A stretch of DNA of 64,000 nucleotides from Microlunatus kandeliicorticis (GCF_014137855.1 NZ_JACGWT010000002.1:851033-915032); one strand, 5' to 3'. Counted from the first letter of the stretch, positions 42,415 to 51,363 are shown. Notes: generated from the sequence alone by a model not told the origin. Numbers and translations are program-made.

Positions 42415-43424
42415 TGTCATCGTCCTCGGGGTTCTCCCGTCGCCGCCTGCTGACCGTCGCGCTGCCCGCCGCGCTGAGCCTGCCGGTGCTCGTCGCCTGC
42501 CAGTCCGACCCGACCGTCGGGAACGCCCCGAGCGGTGCCGGGACACCGAGCGAAGGCGGCAGCGGCGCCGCGGGCCCGTTCCCGGTGACCATCGAGCACC
42601 AGTTCGGCTCCACCACCGTGCCGGCCGCCCCGACCCGGGTGCTCACCGCGGGTTTCAACGAGCAGGACTTCGCGCTGGCCTTCGGCGTCGAGCCGGTCGG
42701 CGTCCGGGAGTTCCTCGGCTACGACGCCCCGCAGCGGCCGTGGGCGCCGGCGTCGGTGCGCGGGAAGCAGCTCCCGACGGTCGGCGCCAACGAGCTCGAC
42801 TTCGAGAAGGTCGCCGCGCTCGACCCGGACCTGATCCTGGCGGTCAACGCCTATATCGACCGGGCGGCCTACGAGAAGCTCGCCGCCATCGCCCCGACGG
42901 TCGCGCAGTCCGGGGACGTCGCCGCCGGGGCCACCAGCTGGCAGGACCAGACCCGGGTGACCGGTCGCGCGCTCGGACGCGAGCAGCGGGCCGACGAGCT
43001 GGTCACCGAGGTCGAGGGCCGGTTCGCCGCGGCCCGGTCCGCGCACCCGGCGTTCGCGGGCAAGAGCGCGGCGTTCGCCCTCGGGTCGTCTGCCGACGGC
43101 AGCTACAGCCTGGGTGCCGACGACTACCGGACCGGCTGGCTGGTCGACCTCGGGTTCATGGTGCCGCGGACCGGCGGCGACGTCAGTTTCGAGCGCCTCG
43201 ACGTCTTCGACGCCGACGTGCTGATCGGCGAGGGCCTCGATCGCGACTTCCTGCAGAACCGGCTGTTCACCGCGCTCGACGTGGTCCGCGAGAAGCGGTT
43301 CGTCGACGTCGGCGGGTTCGACCAGGACTTCGCGGGCGCGCTCGGCTTCAACTCGCCGCTCAGCCTGCCGTTCCTGCTCGACCAGGCGGTGCCGAAGCTG
43401 GCCACCGCCCTGCAGGCGGACTGA
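42414..43424 (+). CDS. Iron-siderophore binding lipoprotein (FepB/FhuD type)
   Basis: The 336-residue lipoprotein has a twin-arginine signal (FSRRRLLTVA) and a lipobox LVAC near residue 29. The mature part is a class III binding protein: PTRVLTAGFNEQDFALAFGVEPVGV near residue 75, LDPDLILAVNAYIDRAAYEKLAAIAPTV across residues about 135-165. It should deliver ferric siderophores to an ABC importer whose permeases are not in this window. The DtxR box that ends on its ATG shows iron repression; no ribosome site is present, as expected for a leaderless message. Confidence 0.93.
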   Translation: MSSSSGFSRRRLLTVALPAALSLPVLVACQSDPTVGNAPSGAGTPSEGGSGAAGPFPVTIEHQFGSTTVPAAPTRVLTAGFNEQDFALAFGVEPVGVREFLGYDAPQRPWAPASVRGKQLPTVGANELDFEKVAALDPDLILAVNAYIDRAAYEKLAAIAPTVAQSGDVAAGATSWQDQTRVTGRALGREQRADELVTEVEGRFAAARSAHPAFAGKSAAFALGSSADGSYSLGADDYRTGWLVDLGFMVPRTGGDVSFERLDVFDADVLIGEGLDRDFLQNRLFTALDVVREKRFVDVGGFDQDFAGALGFNSPLSLPFLLDQAVPKLATALQAD

Positions 43425-43443
43425 GCGCCGGAACCTGCGGGGC

Positions 43444-43528
43444 GCACGGAACCGCGACCCGATCCGCCCGGCTCCGCCGCTCGGGCGGGGCCGGCGCTGC
43501 AGAACCGGATCGAGCCGCGGTTCCGTGC
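43444..43528. repeat. Second member of the large palindrome family (85 bases)
   Basis: GCACGGAACCGCG at 43444-43456 pairs with its exact inverse at 43516-43528. Inside, CGATCCG at 43460-43466 pairs with 43506-43512 and CCGCCCG at 43464-43470 with 43482-43488 as alternatives. The ends match those of the 5734-5818 element (GCACGRAACCGCG and TCGAGCCGCGGTTYCGTGCG), both are 85 bases long, but the cores differ. It stands between two convergent genes and could end both transcripts. Confidence 0.8.
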
Positions 43529-43532
43529 GGGC

Positions 43533-44867
43533 TCAGCGGCTGACCGCCACCACCGCGGGACCGTCGGGGAGTGCGCCGGTGCGCACGGTCAGCCGTCCGT
43601 CGGTCACCGTCGCCTCACCCTCGCCGATCAGCAGCCGGGCGGTGCCGGTCGCCCACGGGCCGCCGACCGCCACGGTCACGCCGTCCGGCCGGTCGGTCTG
43701 GTCGACCAGCGCCACCAGCTCGCCGTCGGGCGTCTGCAGCCAACGGGTCCACGGCTCCTCGCTCGGCGCCACCGCCCCGTCGATCACCGGCGTCGCCGTG
43801 GCGAAGAGGTCGCGGACCGCGGTGTGCCAGCGTCCGAACGACCGCAGCGAGCGCTGCTGGATCTCCGGGATCTCGCCCGCCGCGGTCGGGCCGACGTTGA
43901 GCAGCAGCCGACCACCGCGCGAGACCACGTCGCCGAGGTAGCGCGAGAGCTGCGGACCGGACAGCGTGCTCTGCTCGTCCTCGACCTGGTTGTAGCCGAA
44001 CGAGAAGCCGATCCCGCGGCAGTTCTCCCAGGCGCCCTCCTCGTTCTCGGTGCCGGCCTCGTACTCGCTCGTCCGGTAGTCGGCGTAGGGGATGCCCCAG
44101 CGGTCGTTGACCACCCCGTCGGGGTTGCGGGCGTAGAAGTCGCTGAACAGCTCGTGCAGCGACCAGGCGCCGTCGCGCTTGCCGGCGTCGGGCCAGTTGA
44201 TGTCGTTCCAGAGGACGTCGGGGCCGTAGCGGTCCACCAGGTCGCGGACGTGCAGCAGCGCGTACGCGTTGTAGGCGGCGTCGCGGGGGCGGAGCTCGCC
44301 GACCTCGGCACCGGAGCGGTGCGGCGGGAAGTCGCTGACGCTCCAGTCCAGCCCGCCGGAGTAGTAGACGCCGAACCGCATCCCGGCTGCTCGGACGGCC
44401 TCGGCGATCGCCCCGACCAGGTCGCGCTGCGGCCCGCGGTGCACGGTGTTGCGGCGGCCGGTGCCCGGTGCGTCCCAGAGTGCGATCCCGTCGTGGTGCT
44501 TGGTGGTGGGCACCACGTAGGAGGCGCCGGTGGCCGCGAACAGCTCGGCCCAGGCGGCCGGGTCGAACCGCTCGGCCCGCCAGGCGTCGAGGAAGTCGTC
44601 GTAGGGCGCACCGCCGTAGACCTCGGCGTGCCGCCGGGCCGCCGGGCTGCCCTCGATCCGGATGGTGTTGAAGTACCACTCGGCGTAGGGGTTGTGGGCG
44701 AACCACTCGTCGTCGGGCACCGCCCCGAGCGCGCCGGTCGGCTCGGCCCAGGCCGGGACCGCGTAGGCGCCCCAGTGGATGAAGATGCCGAACCGGGCCC
44801 GCGCGAACCAGTCGGGCAGCGGTCGGGTCAGGTCGCTCCACAGCGTCGGGTCTTCGGTGGCTGCCAT
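43533..44867 (-). CDS. Alpha-L-fucosidase, GH29
   Basis: The 444-residue enzyme has the GH29 start [21 protein letters not shown] (residues about 18-38), the substrate-binding [16 protein letters not shown] near residue 115, and [15 protein letters not shown] near residue 215, where the Asp after WN is the nucleophile. [11 protein letters not shown] and [14 protein letters not shown] follow as in the family. No signal peptide, so it is intracellular and removes fucose from imported oligosaccharides. The ATG at 44867 has GGGAGAG upstream. A promoter-like TACGAT and a palindrome lie further up. Confidence 0.93.
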   Translation of the reverse strand: MAATEDPTLWSDLTRPLPDWFARARFGIFIHWGAYAVPAWAEPTGALGAVPDDEWFAHNPYAEWYFNTIRIEGSPAARRHAEVYGGAPYDDFLDAWRAERFDPAAWAELFAATGASYVVPTTKHHDGIALWDAPGTGRRNTVHRGPQRDLVGAIAEAVRAAGMRFGVYYSGGLDWSVSDFPPHRSGAEVGELRPRDAAYNAYALLHVRDLVDRYGPDVLWNDINWPDAGKRDGAWSLHELFSDFYARNPDGVVNDRWGIPYADYRTSEYEAGTENEEGAWENCRGIGFSFGYNQVEDEQSTLSGPQLSRYLGDVVSRGGRLLLNVGPTAAGEIPEIQQRSLRSFGRWHTAVRDLFATATPVIDGAVAPSEEPWTRWLQTPDGELVALVDQTDRPDGVTVAVGGPWATGTARLLIGEGEATVTDGRLTVRTGALPDGPAVVAVSR

Positions 44868-44919
44868 CGGATCTCTCCCTCGAGTCGGACCTCCCCGCGC
44901 GACCACGGGCTGGGCACGG

Positions 44920-44925
44920 ATCGTA
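44920..44925 (-). promoter_or_regulatory. Possible -10 (TACGAT) of the fucosidase gene
   Basis: On the minus strand TACGAT lies about 53 bases before the ATG at 44867, which has its own ribosome site; this would be a normal leadered transcript. Confidence 0.35.
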
Positions 44926-44931
44926 CCGGAT

Positions 44932-44957
44932 CACCAGCAAACATCAGATGTCTGGTG
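44932..44957. promoter_or_regulatory. Candidate operator upstream of the fucosidase gene
   Basis: ACATCAGATGT at 44941-44951 is a perfect palindrome around one central base, flanked by CACCAG (44932-44937) and its inverse CTGGTG (44952-44957). It lies just upstream of the TACGAT hexamer. The size suits a GntR- or LacI-family regulator, but none is adjacent. Confidence 0.45.
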
Positions 44958-46147
44958 TCGAACTCGCATCCCGCGCGGGACGTCGTTTGCGCCCGGACCG
45001 CCGGTACCTCCCGGCCGGTTCCGGACAGCCGGGCCGGCCGCCGCTCGGGGCGCACGTCTTCGACGCCGCCAACGGTGGCCCGATCCTGTGGCAGCACCTG
45101 TTCTGGTTCTTCGGGCACCCCGAGGTCTACATCATCGCGTTGCCGTTCTTCGGGATCGTGACGGAGATCCTGCCGGTGTTCAGCCGCAAGCCGATCTTCG
45201 GCTACATCGGCCTGGTCGCGGCCACCCTGAGCATCGCCGCCCTGTCGGTGGCGGTCTGGGCGCACCACATGTTCGTCACCGGGGCGGTCAGCCTGCCTTT
45301 CTTCAGCTTCATGACGTTCCTGATCGCGGTGCCGACCGGGGTGAAGTTCTTCAACTGGATCGGCACGATGTGGGGCGGCAGCCTGACCTTCGAGACCCCG
45401 ATGCTGTGGGCGATCGGCTTCCTGGTCACCTTCCTGTTCGGGGGTCTGACCGGGGTGATCCTGGCCAGTCCACCGCTCGACTTCCAGCTCTCCGACTCCT
45501 ACTTCGTCGTCGCCCACTTCCACTACGTGGTGTTCGGCACGGTGGTGTTCGCGATGTTCGCCGGCTTCTACTTCTGGTGGCCCAAGTTCACCGGCCGGAT
45601 GCTCGACGAGACCTGGGGCAAGATCCACTTCTGGCTGCTGTTCATCGGCTTCCACACGACGTTCCTGGTCCAGCACTGGCTCGGTGTGGAGGGGATGCCA
45701 CGCCGGTACGCCGACTACCTGCCGAACGAGGGGTTCACCGTTCTGCACCAGGTGAGCTCGGCCGGGGCCTTCCTCCTGGGCGCCTCGACACTGCCGTTCC
45801 TGTGGAACCTGTGGAAGTCGCGGCGCGGGCCGCGGGTGAACACCGACGACCCGTGGGGCTGGGGTCGGTCGCTGGAGTGGGCGACCTCGTGTCCTCCGCC
45901 GCGGCACAACTTCTTCTCGCTGCCGCGGATCCGCTCGGAGTCCCCGGCCTTCGACCTGCACCACCCCGAGGTGGGGCTGCTGGAGTACCCGGCGAACGAG
46001 GCCGGCCCGAACTCGCTGCTCGACGCCGGCGACGACGCCGGACGGCACGAGGAGCTGCGGGCCCGGGTCGCCGGCGAGAGCGACGATCCGGCGTTCCCGC
46101 AGCACCGCGACCCCACCCGGACGTCCGACCAGGAGGGCGAGGGCTGA
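44948..46147 (+). pseudogene. ctaD: 5'-truncated cytochrome c oxidase subunit I
   Basis: From about 45044 the frame matches the last two thirds of Cta[21 protein letters not shown], then [14 protein letters not shown] with the copper-B His and the cross-linked Tyr, WAHHMFVTG with two more copper ligands, and [15 protein letters not shown] with the heme ligands. The first five or so helices, with the other low-spin heme His, are absent: residues before 45044 are Arg/Pro/Gly-rich and resemble no oxidase. A complete CtaD has about 550-580 residues. It is therefore a partial copy and cannot make an active oxidase. The 3' end, including the family's C-terminal tail, is intact, and no frameshift is seen. 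Confidence 0.85.
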
Positions 46148-46157
46148 GCCGGTCCGG

Positions 46158-47090
46158 TCAGGGCCGTCCGTGCGGGCGGCTCCGGTCGACGGCGCGGTCG
46201 AGCCGCTCGTCGACCGCGGCGGCCATCCGCTCCGGCCCGGCGACGGCGCGGACGATCCGGTGCCGCCCGGTCGGGTCCTCGGCGAACCGCGAGGTGCCGT
46301 CGGCCTCGAGCCGCACCCGGCCGGGCGCGGAGAAGGCGAACAGTTCGGGGTCGTCGGTCAGCGCCAGGTGCGCGGTCAGCGGGTCCCAGCTCTCGCGGCC
46401 GTTCCCGGGTCCGCAGTAGGCGCGGTAGGCCGCCCCGACCGGGGTGTCGGCCGCCTCGACGGACAGTCGTGCACCGCTGATCACCGGAGCCCCGACCTCG
46501 AAGCCGAGCAGGTCGACCGGCGTCGGCCACCGTTCGAGCACCGCGACCGCGGAGGCGACGTCCTGCTCGAAGTTGAACTCGCGGCCCTCGGGGAACCGGC
46601 CGCCCATGATCACCAGCCGGCACACCTTGGCCGCCACCAGCGCGGACCCGGACCGGGCGTCCGTGCGGTCGCCGGGGCTGTCGAGCAGCGCGGCCAGGTT
46701 GGTCAGGAAGCCGAGCGAGACCACGGTGACCGCCCCGTCCTCGGCCGCAGCCAGCGCCCGCCGGTGCACGACCACGGCGGGTTCGGGCTCCGGGACGTCG
46801 CCGCCAGGGAACCGGGTGGCCAGCAGTCGGGCGTAGTCGCGTTCGGCCACGCTGTCGTCCGGCGGGTGCCGGTCGGGGTCGAGGATCCCGAGCGGGACGG
46901 GGCGGTCGAAGAAGCGGTTGATCACGGCGACCGCCCGGTGGCCCCAGCGGCTCGGGGTGTTGACGCCGATCGCCAGCAGGCGCGCGGCACCCCGGTCGGC
47001 GGCCTCGTGCACCAGCGCCAGCGCCCCGACGTCGTCGACGTCGGCGCAGACGTCGGTCTCGATGATCACCGGCAGTCCGGGCTCGGTCAC
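46158..47090 (-). CDS. Nucleoside hydrolase-like protein (IunH family)
   Basis: The 310-residue protein starts with VIIETDVCADVDDVGALAL, matching the metal-binding DxDxxxDD of nucleoside hydrolases with Glu and Asp in place of the usual first residues. VTVVSLGFLTNLAALL near residue 120, LVIMGGRFPEG near residue 155, EFNFEQDVASAVAVL near residue 165 and WDPLTAHLAL near residue 235 are family positions for calcium and ribose binding. It should split the N-glycosidic bond of nucleosides, or a related substrate, in the cytoplasm. GTG 47090 is preceded by CAGACT at leaderless distance. Confidence 0.87.
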   Translation of the reverse strand: MTEPGLPVIIETDVCADVDDVGALALVHEAADRGAARLLAIGVNTPSRWGHRAVAVINRFFDRPVPLGILDPDRHPPDDSVAERDYARLLATRFPGGDVPEPEPAVVVHRRALAAAEDGAVTVVSLGFLTNLAALLDSPGDRTDARSGSALVAAKVCRLVIMGGRFPEGREFNFEQDVASAVAVLERWPTPVDLLGFEVGAPVISGARLSVEAADTPVGAAYRAYCGPGNGRESWDPLTAHLALTDDPELFAFSAPGRVRLEADGTSRFAEDPTGRHRIVRAVAGPERMAAAVDERLDRAVDRSRPHGRP

Positions 47091-47096
47091 CGGGCC

Positions 47097-47102
47097 AGTC
47101 TG
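47097..47102 (-). promoter_or_regulatory. -10 hexamer CAGACT of the nucleoside hydrolase gene
   Basis: CAGACT on the minus strand ends six bases before GTG 47090. It faces the divergent promoter at 47154-47159. Confidence 0.5.
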
Positions 47103-47153
47103 CCCGCGGGTCGGGACGGTCGGGCAGGTGGCCGCCCGGGCGACCGCGGTCGG

Positions 47154-47159
47154 TAGCGT
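47154..47159 (+). promoter_or_regulatory. -10 hexamer TAGCGT of the hydroxyacid dehydrogenase gene
   Basis: TAGCGT ends exactly six bases before GTG 47166; no ribosome site is present in the six-base interval. Confidence 0.5.
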
Positions 47160-47165
47160 GCGGGG

Positions 47166-48239
47166 GTGAGCACTGACTCCCGTCCTGCCGACGACCGCCG
47201 GCTCCGCGTGGTGGTGGCCAGCCCGCTGCCCGACGAGCTGTGCCGGCTGATCACCGACCGCGAGCCGCGGGTCGAGCTGGTGGTCGACCAGGAGCTGATG
47301 CCGCCGATGCGGCACCCCGGTGACCACGGCGGCGACCCGGACTTCCGTCGCAGCGACGACCAGCAGCGCCGGTTCGAGCAGCTCGTCGACTCCGCCGAGG
47401 CCCTCTACGGCATCCCGGACGAGAAGCCCGACCAGCTGGCCCGCACCGTGCGCGCCAACCCGGGTCTGCGCTGGGTGCAGACCATGGCCGCCGGCGGTGG
47501 GGCGTCGGTCAAGGCGGCCGGACTCGACCCCGACGAGCTCGACCGGGTCACCTTCACCACCAGCGCCGGTGTGCACGGCGGGACGCTGGCCGAGTTCGCC
47601 CTGTTCGGGGTGCTGGCCGGCGCCAAGGACCTGCCGCGGCTGCAGGCCGACCAGCGCGACCGGCGCTGGGCCGGCCGGTGGATCATGCGGCAGGTCAGTG
47701 AGCTGACCGTGCTGGTGGTCGGGCTCGGCGGGATCGGTCGCGAGGTCGCGGCCAAGCTCGACGCCCTCGGCGCCACGGTGATCGGCAGCCGGCGCGGCGA
47801 CGAGCCGGTCGAGCACGTCCACCGGCTGGTCAAGCCGGATGCGCTGGCCGCGGTGGTCGGTGAGGTCGACGCGATCGTGATCACTCTGCCCGGCACCGCA
47901 GCCACCGAGAAGTTGATCAGTGCCGAGGTGCTCGCCGCGGTCAAGCCGGACACCGTCCTGGTCAACGTCGGACGCGGCACGGTGATCGACGAGGAGGCGC
48001 TGGTGCCGGCGTTGTCCGACGGGCGGATCTCCTTCGCCGCGCTGGACGTCTTCGCCACCGAGTCGCTGCCGGAGCAGAGCCCGCTGTGGGGCCTGCCCAA
48101 CGTGGTGGTCAGCCCGCACACTGCTGCGCTCAACGGCGCCGAGGACCGCCGGATCGCCGAGCTGTTCGCCCGGAACGCCACCCGGCTGCTCGACGGTGAG
48201 CCGATGATCAACGCCGTCGACACCGTCGACTTCTACTGA
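47166..48239 (+). CDS. D-isomer-specific 2-hydroxyacid dehydrogenase
   Basis: The 357-residue enzyme reduces 2-oxoacids to D-2-hydroxyacids, or the reverse, with NAD(P). It has the Rossmann motif VVGLGGIGREVAAKL near residue 180 and the catalytic set Arg in LVNVGRGTVIDEEAL, Glu in FATESLPEQSPLW and His in VVSPHTAALNG. An acidic insert of about 25 residues near residue 50 (HPGDHGGDPDFRRSDDQQ) is unusual. The gene is followed after 42 bases by an L-idonate dehydrogenase-like gene on the same strand, so a role in sugar-acid (for example ketogluconate or idonate) metabolism is likely. Confidence 0.9.
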   Translation: MSTDSRPADDRRLRVVVASPLPDELCRLITDREPRVELVVDQELMPPMRHPGDHGGDPDFRRSDDQQRRFEQLVDSAEALYGIPDEKPDQLARTVRANPGLRWVQTMAAGGGASVKAAGLDPDELDRVTFTTSAGVHGGTLAEFALFGVLAGAKDLPRLQADQRDRRWAGRWIMRQVSELTVLVVGLGGIGREVAAKLDALGATVIGSRRGDEPVEHVHRLVKPDALAAVVGEVDAIVITLPGTAATEKLISAEVLAAVKPDTVLVNVGRGTVIDEEALVPALSDGRISFAALDVFATESLPEQSPLWGLPNVVVSPHTAALNGAEDRRIAELFARNATRLLDGEPMINAVDTVDFY

Positions 48240-48281
48240 TCCCTGACCGGGCTGCGGTCCGACGACGCCGAGGAGTTGATC

Positions 48282-49319
48282 ATGGACGTTCCCGACCGGG
48301 TGCGCGCGGTCCGGGTGCCACGGGCCGGTGAGCTCGAGGTGACGAGCGTCGAGCTGCCCGCGCCCCGGCCCGACGAGGCGGTGGTGCGGATCGGCTACGG
48401 CGGGGTCTGCGGCAGCGACCTGCACTACTGGACGCACGGCAACTCGGGCACCTCGATCCTGCGCGAGCCGCTGGTGCTCGGGCACGAGGTGGTCGGCACG
48501 GTGGCCCGGACGGCGGCCGACGGCAGCGGTCCGGCCGAGGGCACCGAGGTGGCCGTCCACCCGGCCACCCCGGTCGACGACGGCGTCACCCGCTACCCGG
48601 CCGACCGGCCCAACCTGGCCCCGCTGGGCACCTATCTCGGCAGCGCCGCGCACCTGCCGCACACCGCCGGCGCGTTCGCCGACTACGCGGTGCTGCCGTC
48701 GCGGATGCTGCGGCCGCTGCCGGCCGGGCTGTCGCTCCGGCTGGCCGCGCTGACCGAGCCGGCCTCGGTCGCCTGGCACGGCGTGGCCCGGGCCGGAGAC
48801 GTCCGCGGGCGGTCGGTGCTGGTGGTCGGAGCCGGGCCGATCGGCGCGCTGACCGTCGGTGTGCTGGTCCGCGCGGGTGCCGAGGTGACTGCGGTCGACC
48901 TGCACGAGCGTCCGCTCGCGCTGGCCACCGCGCTCGGCGCGCACCGGGTGGTCGACGCCCGCGACGCCGACGCGGTCCGCGCCGTCCAGCCCGACGTGGC
49001 CATCGAGACCTCGGGCAGCGCGCCCGGGCTGGCTTCGGCGGTCGAGTCGGTGACCCGGGGCGGGATCGTCGTGCTGGTGGGGATGCTGCCGCCCGGACCG
49101 CAGCCGGTCCCGGTGGCGGTGGCCACCGTCCGCGAGCTCGAGCTCCGCGGCTCGTTCCGGTTCAACGACGAGATCGACGAGGTGATCACCGCCCTCGCCG
49201 ACGGCAGCCTGGCCGTCGAGCCGGTGATCAGCCACGAGTTCGACGCCGACGACGCGGTCGAGGCGTTCCGGACCGCCGGCGACCCGGCTGCCTCGTCCAA
49301 GGTGCTGCTGCGGTTCTGA
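48282..49319 (+). CDS. L-idonate 5-dehydrogenase-like medium-chain dehydrogenase
   Basis: The 345-residue enzyme has the catalytic zinc ligands Cys in GYGGVCGSDLHYW and His-Glu in LVLGHEVVG, and the cofactor motif VVGAGPIGALTVGVL near residue 185. The lobe that normally holds four cysteines for the structural zinc is replaced by a cysteine-free segment (VHPATPVDDGVTRYPADRP), so it binds only one zinc. The overall sequence resembles idonate/polyol dehydrogenases. AGGAG at 48271-48275 fixes the ATG at 48282. It follows the 2-hydroxyacid dehydrogenase; together with gluconokinase elsewhere it suggests idonate or ketogluconate use. Confidence 0.87.
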   Translation: MDVPDRVRAVRVPRAGELEVTSVELPAPRPDEAVVRIGYGGVCGSDLHYWTHGNSGTSILREPLVLGHEVVGTVARTAADGSGPAEGTEVAVHPATPVDDGVTRYPADRPNLAPLGTYLGSAAHLPHTAGAFADYAVLPSRMLRPLPAGLSLRLAALTEPASVAWHGVARAGDVRGRSVLVVGAGPIGALTVGVLVRAGAEVTAVDLHERPLALATALGAHRVVDARDADAVRAVQPDVAIETSGSAPGLASAVESVTRGGIVVLVGMLPPGPQPVPVAVATVRELELRGSFRFNDEIDEVITALADGSLAVEPVISHEFDADDAVEAFRTAGDPAASSKVLLRF

Positions 49320-49376
49320 CCCCGGTCCGGCCGGTCGGGGCGCCACCGCCGTCCGGACCGCCCGGTCGTGGTCTGC

Positions 49377-49382
49377 CAGACT
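49377..49382 (+). promoter_or_regulatory. -10 hexamer CAGACT of the alcohol dehydrogenase gene
   Basis: CAGACT ends seven bases before GTG 49390, again at leaderless distance. Confidence 0.45.
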
Positions 49383-49389
49383 GCGGGCC

Positions 49390-50463
49390 GTGACCGAGCA
49401 GCAGGCGGAGCGGATGCGTCGGGTCGAGGTGCGGCCGGGGGAGATCGTGCTGGTCGAGGTGCCGCGGCCCGAACCGGGGCCGGCCGAGGCCCTGGTCGAA
49501 ACGGTGGTCACCGGCGTCTGCGGCTCGGACACCCACGCCGCCGCCGGCCACCACCCGTTCGTCCCGCTGCCCTACCACCCGGGCCACGAGGTCGTCGGCG
49601 TGGTGCGGGCGGTCGGGGCCGAGGTCACCGGCGTCGCCGTCGGTGACCGGGTCACCGTCGAGCCGACGCTGCCGTGCTGGAGCTGCAAGATGTGCCGCAC
49701 CGGCCGGCAGAACCTGTGCGAGAACCTCGTCTTCTTCGGCTGCGGGTACGAGCAGGGCGGGATGGCCGACTTCTTCACCGTCCCGGCGAACCGGCTGCAC
49801 ACGCTGCCGCCGGGGATGAGCGACCTCGAGGCCGCGCTGATCGAGCCGCTCTCGACCCCGGTGCACGCGGTGGCGCTGGCCGGCGACCCGGTGACCGGGC
49901 TCGAGGGCCGGGCGGTGGTGATCATCGGCGCCGGGACCATCGGGCTGCTGGTGCTGGCCGCGGCCCGGCACGCCGGGGCGGACCGGGTGGTGATGACCGA
50001 CCTGCTGCCCAGCAAGCGGGAACGGGCGCTCCGGCTCGGCGCCGACGCGGTGGTCGACGCCGGACGTCCGGACGTCGTCGCTGCGGTGCGGGCCGAGCTG
50101 GGCGAGAGCGCCGACGTCGTCTTCGACTGCGTCTCGGTGCAGCCCACCGTCGACCAGGCGTTGGCGATGGCCGACAAGGCCGGGACCGTGGTGATCGTCG
50201 GCGTGCCGACCCGGCCGGTCACCGTGCCGGCGCCGATCGTTCAGGACCACCAGCTGCGGATCCAGGGCAGCGCCACCTACCTGCCCGCTGACTACCGGGT
50301 GGCCGCCGACATGATCAGCGCCGGCGAGGTGCGGGCGGCCGACTTCGTCACCAGCCGCTACCCGCTCGAGCGGGTGGCCGAGGCGTTCGCCGCCTCGGCC
50401 GGCGGCGAGGAGGTCAAGGTGCTGGTGGTCCGCGACCCGGCGCTGGTGGACAGCCCGCTCTGA
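49390..50463 (+). CDS. Zinc-dependent alcohol/polyol dehydrogenase (MDR)
   Basis: The 357-residue enzyme has both zinc sites: catalytic ligands in VTGVCGSDTHAAAGHH and YHPGHEVVGVV, and a full structural set in PCWSCKMCRTGRQNLC near residues 97-112. The cofactor motif VVIIGAGTIGLLVLAAA follows near residue 177. It is close to sorbitol, threonine and other polyol dehydrogenases and oxidises a sugar alcohol or similar with NAD(P). It stands 70 bases behind the idonate-type paralogue but seems to have its own promoter. Confidence 0.9.
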   Translation: MTEQQAERMRRVEVRPGEIVLVEVPRPEPGPAEALVETVVTGVCGSDTHAAAGHHPFVPLPYHPGHEVVGVVRAVGAEVTGVAVGDRVTVEPTLPCWSCKMCRTGRQNLCENLVFFGCGYEQGGMADFFTVPANRLHTLPPGMSDLEAALIEPLSTPVHAVALAGDPVTGLEGRAVVIIGAGTIGLLVLAAARHAGADRVVMTDLLPSKRERALRLGADAVVDAGRPDVVAAVRAELGESADVVFDCVSVQPTVDQALAMADKAGTVVIVGVPTRPVTVPAPIVQDHQLRIQGSATYLPADYRVAADMISAGEVRAADFVTSRYPLERVAEAFAASAGGEEVKVLVVRDPALVDSPL

Positions 50464-50466
50464 GGC

Positions 50467-51198
50467 TCAGGCGGCCAGGGTGAAGCCGTCGCGTCCGCGC
50501 CGGTCGGTGTCCGGACGGCGCGGCCGGTCGGCCCAGACGCTCAGCCCGATCACCACCACACCGAGCGCGAGCTGGACGATCGCCGCCCCGAAGCCCATCC
50601 CGGCCGGGGCGCCGACCGTGCCGACCGGGGTCCCGGGCGGCACCGGGTGCCGGATCATGAAGATCACGTAGTCGAAGAACCCGTGGATCGAGCCGAACGC
50701 GGTGACGGTCCAGCCGAGCACCACCAGGCGCACCATGGCCAGCGCGCCCTCCTCGAAGATCCAACCGGCGCCGAGCAGCATCGGCAGCACCAGCATCTCG
50801 GCCGGCCAGGTGAGCCAGCCGCTGGTGGCCAGCCGGAGCGCGGCGTCCGGGGTGACCAGGTCGACGATCCCGAGGACAGCGGCCAGCAGCGGCTGCGCGG
50901 CGACCACCAGGGTCACCAGGGTGCGGATCAGCCGGCGTCGCGCCCAGCCGACGGCCAGCACCCAGGCCAGGAAGAGCAGGAAGCAGGCGATCACGGTCAG
51001 CACCGCGGTGGTCGGGTCACGGTGCCCGGCGGACGCCCAGACCGGCGCCGCCAGGCTGACCTCCTCGCGGAGCAGACAGCCCGCGCTCGACGGGTCCGGC
51101 CGGCACACCGCCCAGTGCCGTTGCGCGGCGACCAGGGTCAGCGTCCCGGCGGCCAGCAGCAGGGTCCCGCAGACCAGCCATCGCAGCAGCCGCGCCAT
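50467..51198 (-). CDS. Unknown membrane protein with about six helices
   Basis: This 243-residue protein is not one I recognise. Hydrophobic segments lie near residues 7-25, 65-85, 95-115, 130-150, 155-175 and 208-225. Two cysteines in the first outside loop (CRPDPSSAGC) could form a disulfide. The C-terminal tail is Arg/Asp-rich and cytoplasmic. TAGGGT ends six bases before its ATG, at the leaderless spacing. It converges with the alcohol dehydrogenase gene three bases away. Confidence 0.75.
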   Translation of the reverse strand: MARLLRWLVCGTLLLAAGTLTLVAAQRHWAVCRPDPSSAGCLLREEVSLAAPVWASAGHRDPTTAVLTVIACFLLFLAWVLAVGWARRRLIRTLVTLVVAAQPLLAAVLGIVDLVTPDAALRLATSGWLTWPAEMLVLPMLLGAGWIFEEGALAMVRLVVLGWTVTAFGSIHGFFDYVIFMIRHPVPPGTPVGTVGAPAGMGFGAAIVQLALGVVVIGLSVWADRPRRPDTDRRGRDGFTLAA

Positions 51199-51204
51199 TC
51201 CCGG

Positions 51205-51210
51205 ACCCTA
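51205..51210 (-). promoter_or_regulatory. -10 hexamer TAGGGT of the membrane protein gene
   Basis: On the minus strand TAGGGT is followed by six bases and the ATG at 51198. Confidence 0.5.
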
Positions 51211-51363
51211 ACCCCGGCGTTCGCGCCCGCGGCACCCCTCGGGAGCGAACCGTGACCTCCGGCCCGCGGTGCGCCGTCCCGGCTCTCCCGTCCGTCCCAC
51301 CGGTCCCGGCGGCCCCACGGTGCGCTCCACCTCTCCGCCGACGTCGCACCCCTTCGGAGCAAC

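Noticed and set aside
47091..49532. Upstream extension of the nucleoside hydrolase frame (about 800 residues)
   Set aside because: It lies antisense to two clear dehydrogenase genes and is repetitive; the family start and a promoter hexamer place the start at 47090.
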